Of a stretch of 64,000 bases of DNA, positions 29,681 to 39,126 are shown in pieces. Every line of letters starts with the position of its first letter. The stretch's first letter is position 1. The notes beneath the pieces were generated by a model. That model was not told where the DNA came from. It searched no databases and saw nothing but the letters and a program-made list of their open reading frames with translations. A program made the position numbers and the translations under genes. Where the stretch lies: the NCBI GenBank assembly GCA_963725425.1, contig CAVRYJ010000040.1, positions 372,001 to 436,000 of the forward strand. Direction: 5' to 3'. Source of the DNA: Clostridium_I sp963725425. GTDB taxonomy: Bacteria > Bacillota > Clostridia > Clostridiales > Clostridiaceae.

Positions 29681-30368
29681 ATGTCTAATACCATCTTAGA
29701 ATCTATTATTAATAATGCTACACTTACACCCGACAAACTAGCTATAATCGATTCAGAGCATACATTATCATATCATCAGCTTTACACTCTAATTAACAGA
29801 GTTGCTACTTTCTTAAAGCATAAAGGAGTACGAAAAGGTAGTATAATTATGCTTTCTGCACAAGCTAATACAGACTTTGTAGTATGCTATTTTTCCATCC
29901 AACTTCTTGGTGCTATCTGCGTTCCTTATGCCTCGAACGATAAATTACTACGAATCGAAACCATTAGTAATCAAGTGAATGCAATGTTATTATTATCAAA
30001 CAAATTCTATCCATTTGCCCAAGATAGGACAGTTCTCCAAAGCGAGCTCATATCTAGTAATTTACCAGATTTACCCCACTGTCTACCAAATCCTATTTCC
30101 ATTTCAGAGATACTATATACATCTTGAACAACAGGAATAGGAAAGGGGGTTGTTTTAACTCATGCAAGCACATACTTCTCTGCTTGTAACATTTCAGAAG
30201 TATTGGCTATCACCCCTAATGATACAATAATACTTCCGCTTCCATTGAACCACTCTCATGCACTTGGAACAATCAGAGCCTATCTGCACAAAGGTGCTAC
30301 TATAATTCTCTCTAATGGTGTTATGTCATTAAATTATATAAAAAAAATGTTACATCTTATAATCCGCT
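29681..30368 (+). pseudogene. AMP-binding (adenylate-forming) ligase, truncated
   Basis: The N-terminus MSNTILESIINNATLTPDKL, followed by LSYHQLYTLINRVATFLKHK, is that of acyl/aminoacyl-AMP ligases. The ATP loop reads ILYTS*TTGIGKGVVLTHAS, where TGA (30125-30127) replaces the glycine of TSGTTG. The frame continues through PLPLNHSHALGT to about 30368, where the remaining 60% of the gene has been lost near an IS1634-type transposase. It was probably a loading enzyme of the nearby natural-product locus. Confidence 0.8.
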
Positions 30369-30498
30369 GAATGAAAATTAAAAATATAATAATTAAATAT
30401 TTACTTTAATGTTAGTAAAATACATTTATTTCCAAAAATGATTTTCAATATTCATGTCGAATATATATGCACAGACTACTAAAAAGGATGTGTGATAT

Positions 30499-32202
30499 AT
30501 GGATATCAATGATATGAAAGGAACTGAAACGGAAACTTATTGGCATGGGAAAATGAATTTAATAGTTGGTATATGCGAAAGCATGGGTCTTCCTAATATT
30601 TTTAATAAAAATTTAAATTCAGATTATGGCAGAAAGCCTGATATACCATATGGAGTTTTGGCTGAAATGCTAATTGTGAATATTTGCAGCAATCACCGTC
30701 CTCTTTATCGTCTTAATGATTTTTACACAGATGTTGATTTAGATGGTATTTTTCACTGTGAAATGGATTTGAATAAAATTACAGATGATAGATTTGGGCT
30801 TTTATTAGATAAAGTTTATGCAGCTGGAGCAAGAAAAATATTCGGGGAAATAAGTTCTAATGCGTTTACTCTACATAACATAACTGTTAAAAATATAAAT
30901 TATGACACTACATCAAAAGTTATGTGGGGGGAGTATGAAACTCCCGAAGGGAAACTAGGCGTTATTTCTATAACTTTTGGACATAGCAAGCAAAAAAGAC
31001 AAGATAAAAAGCAGATAAAACTTGGAGTTGGGACTGCAAACGGAGTTATAATTGATGCCAAAGTACTGTCAGGAAATACAGATGACAAAACTTATAACAA
31101 TGAAAATTTAGATGATGTGAACTCAGTTATAGAGAGATTTGATATAAACAAAGATAACTTTTACTATATTGCTGATAGTGCATTATTCACACAAAAAAAC
31201 CTTGAGAAAGCCAAAGATAAGATAAAATTCATTACAAGAATGCCTGATAATACGTTAGTAGCCAAAGAATTATTAGAAGCTACGCTTTCTGATAGAGCTT
31301 CAATGAAAGAGATACTTTTCGAAAATGCTCAAGGTAAAAAAGTGCAATACTTTTTAACAGAAAAAACTGCCATTTATAATAACATAAATTTAAAATGTGC
31401 TGTGTGTTATTCCACAAGTCTTGAAGAAACTAAGAAAAAAACTATTGAAAAGAAAGTGAATAAAGAATCCGAAAGTATTGAGAAACTAATTAAAAAATAT
31501 ACCAATAGAACCTTTGCTTGCGAAAAAGATGCAAAGAAGGAAATGGAGCTAGTAATCAAAAAAAATTTAGCTAAACTACGATTTTTTAATTACAATATCC
31601 ATTTAATAGAGAAAGAGAAAAAAGCTGTAGGTCGTCCATCTACTAAACAAACTGATAAGAAAACACGGTTTAGATACGAATTAGGAATTGATTTTATAAA
31701 GGATGAAATAAAAATTGCTAAAATTATAGAAAGAGAATGCACTTTTGTATTATGTAGCAATGATTTGTCAATAACTGGCGAAGCCCTATTGTTGGAATAT
31801 AAAACTCAAAGTAGTATTGAAAAAAAATTTCAACAATTAAAATCCCCACAGTTCGTTAATTCTTTGTATTTGAATTCGCCAGAGAGAATTGAAGCATTAA
31901 CTTATATGATTCTAATATCTATGATGATACTCTCAGTATCAGAACATGCTGTAAGAACAGGTTTAAACAATGAAAAAACCTTTATTATTGGTCCTGGTAA
32001 ACTGAAGATGAAAAGACCGACTTTAAAATCTATTGTGGAAATATTCGACAAGGTACCAATGAAAGTTTTCATAGTAAATGGAAAAAAGCAAAGAGTTCTT
32101 GGACGCCATTTTAACGATAGCCAAAGTAAGATTTTGAAATATCTCCTCATTCCGGAGGAAGTTTTTTGCTGGAATGGTGCGATGAGTATTTGCGATGCAT
32201 AA
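30499..32202 (+). CDS. IS1634-family transposase
   Basis: 567 residues, full length for IS1634-type enzymes. ATG 30499 follows AAAGGATG. Motifs include YDTTSKVMWGEYE, the second Asp region FYYIADSALFTQKN, a Lys-rich insertion near residues 310-400 and the C-terminal catalytic region LLLEYKTQSSIEKKFQQLK. The frame is intact. I could not identify terminal repeats; the element lies between the truncated AMP ligase and an IS110 remnant. Confidence 0.85.
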   Translation: MDINDMKGTETETYWHGKMNLIVGICESMGLPNIFNKNLNSDYGRKPDIPYGVLAEMLIVNICSNHRPLYRLNDFYTDVDLDGIFHCEMDLNKITDDRFGLLLDKVYAAGARKIFGEISSNAFTLHNITVKNINYDTTSKVMWGEYETPEGKLGVISITFGHSKQKRQDKKQIKLGVGTANGVIIDAKVLSGNTDDKTYNNENLDDVNSVIERFDINKDNFYYIADSALFTQKNLEKAKDKIKFITRMPDNTLVAKELLEATLSDRASMKEILFENAQGKKVQYFLTEKTAIYNNINLKCAVCYSTSLEETKKKTIEKKVNKESESIEKLIKKYTNRTFACEKDAKKEMELVIKKNLAKLRFFNYNIHLIEKEKKAVGRPSTKQTDKKTRFRYELGIDFIKDEIKIAKIIERECTFVLCSNDLSITGEALLLEYKTQSSIEKKFQQLKSPQFVNSLYLNSPERIEALTYMILISMMILSVSEHAVRTGLNNEKTFIIGPGKLKMKRPTLKSIVEIFDKVPMKVFIVNGKKQRVLGRHFNDSQSKILKYLLIPEEVFCWNGAMSICDA

Positions 32203-32252
32203 TTTTAATTGCAAGCAACAGGCTACGCCTTTTTATTTGCGACCAGAAAAAC

Positions 32253-32289
32253 ATTTCTAAATTGAGATTGCGAACATCAATTTAGAAAT
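32253..32289 (+). terminator. Hairpin after the IS1634-type transposase
   Basis: ATTTCTAAATTGA (32253-32265) and TCAATTTAGAAAT (32277-32289) are perfectly complementary. The T tract downstream is poor. It may be a terminator or part of the element end. Confidence 0.45.
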
Positions 32290-32328
32290 GAGAAAAAATT
32301 TTCTAAAATAAATTATTGGATTTTTGAA

Positions 32329-32526
32329 ATCTATTGTGCGGAATATGAGCTACATGATCACTACAAGAATAGAAAAGACAATCCGTTAAAGAAGAAGCAA
32401 TCACTGATATTGCTATGCTGTAAGCTAATAAGGATTCTATATGCAATTATGGTTAAACAGGTTGAATATAATCCACAAAACCTAATAAAGGATATAGCAT
32501 TTCTACAATTAAGAGAGGCAGTTTAA
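32329..32526 (+). pseudogene. IS110-family recombinase, C-terminal fragment
   Basis: The 65 codons with HDHYKNRKDNPLKKKQSLIL and KLIRILYAIMVKQ match the end of the IS110 transposase domain, where a KRxxGKxxxxAL region precedes a hydrophobic helix and the stop. The N-terminal RuvC-like part is missing. Confidence 0.65.
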
Positions 32527-32639
32527 TAAAGTTATCCACAATACAATATAATTAATACTTGTCTTAAAATTATCCACAGCTAATCAAGTTTATTCTTAAG
32601 CTATAAAGTGTGGAAAACAAACGATATTCATAAGTTTTT

Positions 32640-32850
32640 GTGTATTGACCTTTGAAAAAAGAAACTTGGATTAGTCAGTGTTTAGAGACCTCCATAAGGG
32701 CATAGACCCGGTATACGAGCATGAACTGACATCCGCCTTTGGATAAACGGAACGAAGGAATTAAGGACATTGATCCTGTGAGACATAGAAGGGTAAGTTA
32801 CCAGAGTAATTGCGGACACCAAAAGTAATAATATTTTAACAAATAAAACA
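32640..32850 (+). ncRNA. Candidate IS110/IS1111 bridge-RNA region (remnant)
   Basis: Downstream of the IS110 recombinase stop lies about 200 bp of markedly higher GC, non-coding sequence with short stem loops, such as GGG-CATAGA-CCC (32698-32709) and ATCC-GCCTTT-GGAT (32731-32744). IS1111-type IS110 elements encode their bridge RNA in this position. The assignment is from position and character; the RNA boundaries are not known. Confidence 0.4.
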
Positions 32851-32995
32851 GTCAGTCTGTTATACTTACTCATCTATGCCCACATATACACAAAATTTAT
32901 AAATTTATCTAAATAGTTTTTTTATCAAATGATGAGATACTAAGAATGAGTGAGATATCAAGAGAAAATCAAATAACATAGAAGAAGGGCAGTAT

Positions 32996-33027
32996 AAAGA
33001 GGCTGTTTCAAAACAGCCTCTTTTACT
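32996..33027. terminator. Strong bidirectional terminator
   Basis: AAAGAGGCTGTTT (32996-33008) and AAACAGCCTCTTT (33011-33023) form a perfect 13-bp stem, with a T tract following on the plus strand. It lies 46 bp beyond the stop of the minus-strand acetyltransferase gene. Confidence 0.75.
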
Positions 33028-33072
33028 ATTTTTTTCTCACCAAATAGATAAGTACCCCAATGTGTTAGTTAT

Positions 33073-33864
33073 TCATTTTGATGCTAATAATATATAATCT
33101 CGCTCTTTTTCGAACCCCAACTTTAATGCTAACCTTACTGATTCAGTATTTTCACTGTTACAGCTCCAATTAGGCTTTATATAATTTGATAAACAATATT
33201 TGATAAATTCTACACAAGTAAAATATCCTAATCCTTGTTTTCTATAATTCTGTGAAGTTATAACTGACATTTCAGCATATTCTTTACTTTTAAATACTGA
33301 AGTACAATATGAAACAGGAATATTTTGAATCATTGTACAATACCCTATACCATGCTGTATAAATTCGTCTACAGAAGCAAATATCTTTTTATAAGAAGGA
33401 TCTATATTTTCAATATAGTATTCAATATGCTTTTTGTTCATCTGTTCAATACTATATTCGCATGCGGGTATTATATTTTCTTTATTAAGTTCATAAAATA
33501 TATCCTCATTAAATCTAAATGATATCCTTTCAACCTTCTCAGTTAAATCTGATATTAGGGGAAAGATATTATTAGCCCATCTTTCAGTATCTGCGTGTAA
33601 ATCAAAATAACCTAATTCGTGATTATCATCATTGTGTAAATAAACTGAAATATCATTATTGAATGTTCTGTTGTCCTCATTTCCAAAAACATAATATGTT
33701 CCACAGGCAGCTATAAATACACTTTTAGGCTCTAATTTATTGTCCACCTGAATATCACCGTGCTGATTTCCCTATATTATTGCATTAACCATCATTATGT
33801 TGTGATTAATATTATCCATTAAGTGAGCTATTTTTAAATACTCATTTTTATATAATTTGTACAT
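33073..33864 (-). pseudogene. GNAT acetyltransferase with in-frame amber stop
   Basis: ATG 33864, behind GAGAGG, reads MYKLYKNEYLKIAHLM and continues in frame over TAG (33772-33774) into GNQHGDIQVDNKLEPKSVFI. The whole is a 263-residue protein of the GNAT_acetyltr_2 type. The acetyl-CoA loop is YRKQGLGYFTCVEFI (Q-x-x-G-x-A/G type). The usual residue at the amber is Glu, so GAG to TAG is a likely change. The part from GTG 33747 alone would lack the first strand and helix. The substrate is unknown. Confidence 0.8.
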
Positions 33865-34054
33865 TCTAATTACCTCTCAACTTGTTTATAAATTAGTTTG
33901 TTATATTTTTTAATTTGAATTTCTTTACATTTACAGCGATTATTGTCACTTCTTTAAAATACATAGTCATAGACATTTAAGCCTTTTGTAATTGTTAAAG
34001 TTTCAAGGTCCAAATTTGGCTTATTCTAGAAGGCTCCTACAGCAACACTATGTC

Positions 34055-34390
34055 GAGGCTAAATTTTTCAATTGATATTTCACCTAATTTAATATTTTGA
34101 TTATTAACAACTTTTTCTAATACTTGTATATAGTTTTGCATAATTCCATTTGCAGTTGATTTTTCATATAGATTAGTTGAAAATTATGTATAAAATACAA
34201 GAGTCAATTGCAACAAGTTGTAAATCGTATTATGCCCTTTGATTTTGAAATTTATATGCTGATATAGATATTTCCTTAGCTTTTATAAAGTTTCTATCTA
34301 ACTTTTGATATACAAGTGCAGTGTCAAATATGGGATTTCTACTAACTTCACGATGAATGCCAAGTTTTTCAACCAGGTCATTAAATTGAT
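34055..34390 (-). pseudogene. NRPS condensation-domain remnant A
   Basis: QFNDLVEKLGIHREVSRNPIFDTALVYQK, an internal stop, then YEKSTANGIM and YIQVLEKVVNNQNIKL. This is the C-terminal third of a nonribosomal peptide synthetase condensation domain (RNPxFD motif), with several frame breaks. Confidence 0.7.
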
Positions 34391-34397
34391 TATATAC

Positions 34398-34605
34398 TCT
34401 TTTTCATGTAAAAACGTCTATGTTCAGGAGGACAATCATCTAGCACTCCAAAAATTTCATATCCATGCTTAAGATAAAAATCTTTCGCCTGAAAATCAAA
34501 CGTATCAAGTTTAACGAAACTTTTGATAAATTGTATTTTACTATTTCGCCATTTATTATGTTACCTTCTTACATACTGCCTTCTATGATTACAATATTAT
34601 CCATA
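34398..34605 (-). pseudogene. GNAT acetyltransferase C-terminal scrap
   Basis: FVKLDTFDFQAKDFYLKHGYEIFGVLDDCPPEHRR is the last third of a GNAT domain (the FQAxxFYxKxGY motif is diagnostic). The upstream part is decayed. Confidence 0.65.
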
Positions 34606-34774
34606 TTTGTTTCTCCTTTTTCCTATTTTAATATTAACATAAAAGATTTTAATTCTTTATGTTTCCATATTGTACTGAATAAACTATAAAAGTCATCTTG
34701 GTCGAATTAATAGACTCCCAACTTAATAACCTTACCTACCCTTATATACAAAAAATGAATTAGTAAAGACCTTG

Positions 34775-34805
34775 GCAGTACATTTGTGACGAGTACTGCT
34801 TTTTC
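34775..34805 (+). terminator. Orphan rho-independent terminator
   Basis: GCAGTAC (34775-34781) and GTACTGC (34793-34799) are followed by six T. No intact plus-strand gene precedes it. Confidence 0.6.
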
Positions 34806-34868
34806 TCATCTAAATGAAGCATTTTTATAAATCACATAACATATTATTTTGATTTTTTATACTTTGAA

Positions 34869-35338
34869 CTAAAAATTAAAATTAAAATATTCATTTTTTG
34901 AAAAGGATTCCTTTAACGGGAGCTTCATAATATCAATAATTATTTCTTCTATTCTTATATATTGATTTTCTATAACTTTTTCCAATATCTTATAGTAGTT
35001 TTCTATCATTTCCTTTACAGCAGGCTTCTCATATAAATCAGTTGCATATTCTAAAGTTAATTCTACCTCATTTCCAAAGTCCGTTATGATAAATTGCAAA
35101 TCATATTGTGCTCGTTCTATTGGCATTTTATATTGCGATATAGTTAAGCCATTTATGCTTATAGGTTTTTTACTAAATTTTTGATATACACATGCGGTGT
35201 CAAAAATAGGATTTCTATTTGCATTTCTTTTCACGCCAAGTACTTCAATTAAATCATTAAATTGATAATCTTGATTTTCTATTGATTTAATTAATTTATT
35301 GTTTATTTCTTGTAAGTATTCAATAAATGTCTTCTCTT
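34869..35338 (-). pseudogene. NRPS condensation-domain remnant B
   Basis: YLQEINNKLIKSIENQDYQFNDLIEVLGV leads into RNPIFDTACVYQK, then IERAQYDLQFIITDF and VELTLEYATDLYEK. This is the C-terminal part of a condensation domain, better kept than remnant A and closely similar to it. The fragment ends shortly after KVIENQYIRIEEI, where an adenylation domain would begin. No thiolation or adenylation domain follows. Confidence 0.75.
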
Positions 35339-35637
35339 ACATTGTATAAAACTAAATCTATTTGAGCGACTACCCAATATTAATATAAAAGATACTGATG
35401 TTTTAGATTCTTTGTTACCTTTGGCATCTACTTTACCTGAAGTTTGTTACACTAAAAAGAGTATAACAAAGTCCCCATCTAAATAATATCGGTGGTCTAT
35501 TTGACGTTTACTATTTATCTTATCTGTAAAAGCTTTTGCTTTATTGGTAGTATTTTCAATGTTAATAATATGTATATACAATATTCTTGTGAAAAGTAAA
35601 TCTAATAAAAAAAACTTCCACACTGCATAACTTTAGG
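35339..35637. other. Unassigned decayed sequence
   Basis: About 300 bp between the NRPS remnant and the tagO-like gene. No frame could be matched to a family, and no promoter or hairpin stands out. Confidence 0.35.
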
Positions 35638-36595
35638 TTATCTACTAATTAACAAAATAATTATAGAAATCAGCGCTAAGCACCCACTAATGAGGGAAAG
35701 AAATACAACTATTTGAGATGGTGTTAATCCTTTTGATAGTAATCTATAATGTACTTGTGTGCGATCTGCTTTATATATCGGATCACCTTTTAAAAGCCTT
35801 TTGCTACAACAAACACATTATCGAAAATTGGAACACCTAAAGCTAAAAATGGAATGGTCATTGATAACAATGTTGCTTGCTTGAAAGCCCCATCCAATGA
35901 AACAATACCCAAGATAAAACCTAAAAATGTCGCACCAGCATCCCCCATATATATTTTTGCAGGTGGTTTATTATATTGGAGATAACCAATGCAAACTGCT
36001 ACAAGTATTATTGATAACATAGCTGACACATCTTGTTCCTTTGCTAGTGCTACTACAAATAGCGTTATTGAAGAAATCGAACAAATACTAGCAGCTAACC
36101 CATCCATTCCATCTATAAAATTGATTACAGTAGTAACTCCAAAAATCCACATTATAGAAAGAAGGAATTGAAGGCATACTGGCAATAAAATATAATTGTT
36201 TGATATAGGATTATTAAAGCCCTTAAATGTTATGCCAGAAGAATATACAATTATTGAAGCTAAAATTTGAACTATAAACTTAGGAAATGCCGGGAAATCT
36301 TTTCCTTTCGTTTTATACCAATCATCTATAGTGCCTATTCCAAGTATCAGTATGGACCCTATTGAAATAGATAGAGTTTGGTAACCCCCTCTTTTAGCAA
36401 ATATTAAATAACTAAAAAAAAATCCTATAAAAATACTTATACTCCCTAATTGTGGTACAGGTTTCTTATGTATCTTGCGTTTGTTAGGCACATCTACAAA
36501 TCCAATTTTTTTGCTATCTTTGCTACTTGAGGTGTTAAAACAATTACTATTACAAACGCACAAATAAATGCTTCTAAATACCTAATAAAAATCAC
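35638..36595 (-). pseudogene. TagO/WecA-type undecaprenyl-phosphate GlcNAc-1-phosphate transferase, two frameshifts
   Basis: GTG 36595 (AGGA upstream) opens a frame FIRYLEAFICAFVIVIV. After an A7 run (36506-36512) the frame shifts to IGFVDVPNKRKIHKKPVPQLG, then GTIDDWYK (Mg-binding DD), NFIDGMDGLA and KIYMGDAGATFLGF. A second break at 35799-35802 leads to KGDPIYKADRTQVHYRLL and a last membrane helix ending at TAA 35638. Restoring one base at each gives 319 residues, normal for the family. The enzyme starts wall teichoic acid or related polymer synthesis at the membrane. Both breaks are A-run losses. Confidence 0.8.
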
Positions 36596-36849
36596 TCCTT
36601 TATCCTAGTTATTTTATTTATGGAAACAACATATTCTTAATTACATTTTTTATCTAATCCAGAGTAAAATTATACTCTATATTCTACATTACATTCAAAT
36701 TATATGCAAACATAGTCGCATTATACAAATTAGTCAATTTATATAGTAACATTTCTTGCATATTTTATAATTTATAATTTCAATAGTTGTTCCTTCTAAA
36801 TTAAGTATTGTGTCTTTTTAGCTACATGAAACAAACAAGTTGATTGTTA

Positions 36850-36960
36850 TTCATCTTCTAACTGAAAACGACCATTCTTCTTTGTTTACTTAACCTAAAT
36901 TGTTCCTGAAACCACTTTGACTTTGCTGCTAATTCCCAATAACTATATAGCTCTACAAAT
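36850..36960 (-). pseudogene. IS66 TnpC N-terminal scrap
   Basis: ELAAKSKWFQEQFRLSKQRR resembles the coiled-coil leader of IS66 transposases just before their zinc region. Only about 30 codons remain. Low certainty. Confidence 0.4.
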
Positions 36961-36974
36961 GTAAGTGTTAATCT

Positions 36975-37020
36975 AAAAGTACCCCACCATTTTAATTGAA
37001 ATATCCCCCACCTTAAAGTA
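36975..37020. repeat. IS21-like terminal repeats
   Basis: Two similar blocks, AAAGTACCCCACC and AAATATCCCCCACC, lie in tandem directly before the IstA remnant. Multiple short terminal repeats of this kind mark IS21-family ends. Confidence 0.45.
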
Positions 37021-37059
37021 AACTTTCTTATGATAGACATCATAGGAGGGGAAATGATG

Positions 37060-37486
37060 ATATAAGTTATTCAACTGTGAGTAATTATATAAATAAATTC
37101 CTTAACATGGGAACTGAGGCATTTATTAAATCAGAATATGCACTTGGAGATGTTTGTGAGTTTGATTGGGGGAAGCAAAATTAACTATCAATGATATTCC
37201 TAGAGTATTTCAAATGGCTGTATTTACATCCGCAAAAGGAAATTATAGATATGCGCAGTTATTTACTAAACAGAATTCAGAATGTTTTAGAGAATCACAT
37301 GCTTTGTTTTTTGAACATATAGGACAAGTATACAGAACAATTGTTTATGACAATATGAAAGTTGCAGTTAAAAAATTTGTTGAACCAACGGAGAAAGAAC
37401 CCACTGCAGCACTGCTTAAAATGTCTATTTATTATGGCTTTAATTTTAGATTTTGTAATGTTCGTGCAGGTAATGATTATCCCTAA
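37060..37486 (+). pseudogene. IS21 transposase (IstA) fragment, frameshifted
   Basis: YSTVSNYINKFLNMGTEAF and then LGDVCEFDWG, where a G5 run at 37168-37172 breaks the frame. The next frame gives LTINDIPRVFQMAVFTSAKG, SHALFFEHIGQVYRTIVYDN and KMSIYYGFNFRFCN. FDWG supplies the first Asp of the DDE triad and VYDN the second. The N-terminal helix-turn-helix and the C-terminus are missing, and no istB follows. Confidence 0.7.
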
Positions 37487-37575
37487 GTTTCCAATTATGA
37501 CTACAACAAATATTCTATCATAGAATAAATAAAGCATTCACATATTAAAACTTCGGGATAATAAAATTTTAAATT

Positions 37576-37839
37576 CTATTTCAATCCACACAGATGAAGC
37601 AGCAAGTTATCATTATCTTGCCATAAAGGAACTTCTTTTGGAACAGCATAATGTGGATTTTCTTTCTCAAGAGCAACTTTCAACATTGATACATCGGCTG
37701 AAGCATAAACATTGGTAGTGTTCACACTTGCGTGTCCTAGAAAATCCTTGATATAAGAAAGTGGCATCCCCCTCTGATATAGGTGCATTGCTCGGGTATG
37801 GCGTAAAAAATCCAAACGTTTGGATTTTATGCTGCACAC
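37576..37839 (-). pseudogene. Tyrosine recombinase C-terminal fragment
   Basis: LRHTRAMHLYQRGMPLSYIK, then FLGHASVNTTNVYASADVS, contain the HxxR, GH and catalytic Tyr (VYA) motifs of phage-integrase-type recombinases. Only the last roughly 80 residues exist. Confidence 0.7.
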
Positions 37840-37996
37840 ATATGCTACTAGATTATTTGAAGCAGGTATTCCTGTTAAAACAGTTCAAGTCCTTCTTGGG
37901 CATAGTAACATGAGTACAACTATGAATATTTACACTCATGTAATGGAAGATACTAAGGTTGAAGCTATAGACAAAATCAATGTTCTATTTAGTTGA
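37829..37996 (+). pseudogene. Second tyrosine recombinase C-terminal fragment, opposite strand
   Basis: MLHTYATRLFEAGIPVKTVQ, then LLGHSNMSTTMNIYTHV, keep the GH and Tyr motifs. The 55-codon fragment meets the minus-strand recombinase fragment at 37829-37839, so an old recombination junction lies here. Confidence 0.7.
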
Positions 37997-38288
37997 AATA
38001 ACACAACTGTAACACAACCCATCGTATTTTTATTTAAGGAATTCGCTTATATAAAAAATCACATTGTGCGTATGTGTTATTTTGTTTTAGCAAATATTTA
38101 ATATAAAATAATTTTGTCACAACTGGCAGCACACTTATTAATAACAACAAATATATAAGCTTGTGTATCAAATCCTACATATTTCCTAAAAGAACCCATA
38201 ACCTGCTGCTAAAATTGTTTCTTATTTATCAACCGTACTTTACTATGTTTCTATATTCGAAAGATTATATCCTTCATTTATTACAAAA
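37997..38288. other. Gene-free interval
   Basis: AT-rich sequence with no convincing ORF, between the recombinase scar and the terminator at 38289. Confidence 0.35.
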
Positions 38289-38312
38289 AAAGAGCCATTT
38301 CTGGCTCTTTTT
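38289..38312 (-). terminator. Terminator of the DUF3606 gene
   Basis: AAAGAGCCA (38289-38297) pairs with TGGCTCTTT (38302-38310). A and T runs on both sides make it usable in both directions. Confidence 0.75.
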
Positions 38313-38351
38313 CAGAATGCATACTGTTCAATTATTTTTCTACTGAATTCA

Positions 38352-38549
38352 CTATGCCACCCAATTCTCGCTAAAGTTTTCTTCCACTTTGTTAGCGGAA
38401 ATCCCAACTCTATTAACTACGCATATTAACTCATCTTCTGTACAATTAAATTTTTTACACCAAAACTTTAAATCTTCCACATTAAATATATTTATTTTAA
38501 TATATTTAGATGGCACTTTAGCGTAAGTTTTTGTCTTAAATAATAACAT
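38352..38549 (-). CDS. DUF3606-like small protein
   Basis: 65 residues. INIFNVEDLKFWCKKFNCTEDELICVVNRVG follows the DUF3606 pattern (IN, a W-x-x-K-F pair, then T-x-x-x-L-x-x-x-V-x-x-V-G), a short helical domain of unknown role. ATG 38549 lies behind AAGAAGGAT. It is a single gene with its own terminator. Confidence 0.65.
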   Translation of the reverse strand: MLLFKTKTYAKVPSKYIKINIFNVEDLKFWCKKFNCTEDELICVVNRVGISANKVEENFSENWVA

Positions 38550-38767
38550 AATAAATCATCCTTCTTAATAAAAATATTTTATATATAATAGCTATCATTA
38601 ATATAATTACATTATAAAAAATAAATTGTATTTTGTAAACAGTAATTATCACCAAATAATCAATGATAACGTTTTTATATTAAAAGTTTATTTCAGAATG
38701 TTATAATATTGTTTGGTAATATATATATAACTTTATTTTCATAAATATCCATTCCATCCAACAATTG

Positions 38768-38968
38768 TTAAATTATATAGTTTTTAAACATATCATTATC
38801 ACTCATTGCTTTCTTTATATACCATAGAAAAATAAGTGCTACAAACTGAATAAATAATTTTCCATCCAAGTTCTCTTCAGATGAAACGGATGTCTGCAAG
38901 CATATTCCTAATAGTTTTAACATCGGGCATATTACCATGAAGCTTTCAAAAACTTCAAATAATTCCAT
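38768..38968 (-). pseudogene. IS1634/IS4-type transposase C-terminal fragment
   Basis: NLDGKLFIQFVALIFLWYIKKAM followed by DMFKNY resembles the helix after the catalytic Glu in IS1634/IS4 transposases. The rest of the gene is absent. Confidence 0.5.
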
Positions 38969-39059
38969 ATATATTCATCGCCTTAATATAGTATTCTCAA
39001 TATTTACCAGATCCCAATACTCTTCTAAAAATGTAACTAGTGAGTTTATAACACAATTA

Positions 39060-39100
39060 AATGGAGTAGTACCAGAGAAGCTGGTACTACTCCATTTTGA
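39060..39100 (-). terminator. Terminator of phoH
   Basis: AATGGAGTAGTACCA (39060-39074) and TGGTACTACTCCATT (39082-39096) form a perfect 15-bp stem 31 bp after the phoH stop. Confidence 0.8.
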
Positions 39101-39126
39101 CACAACCCCTTTATGATTATCAGATA

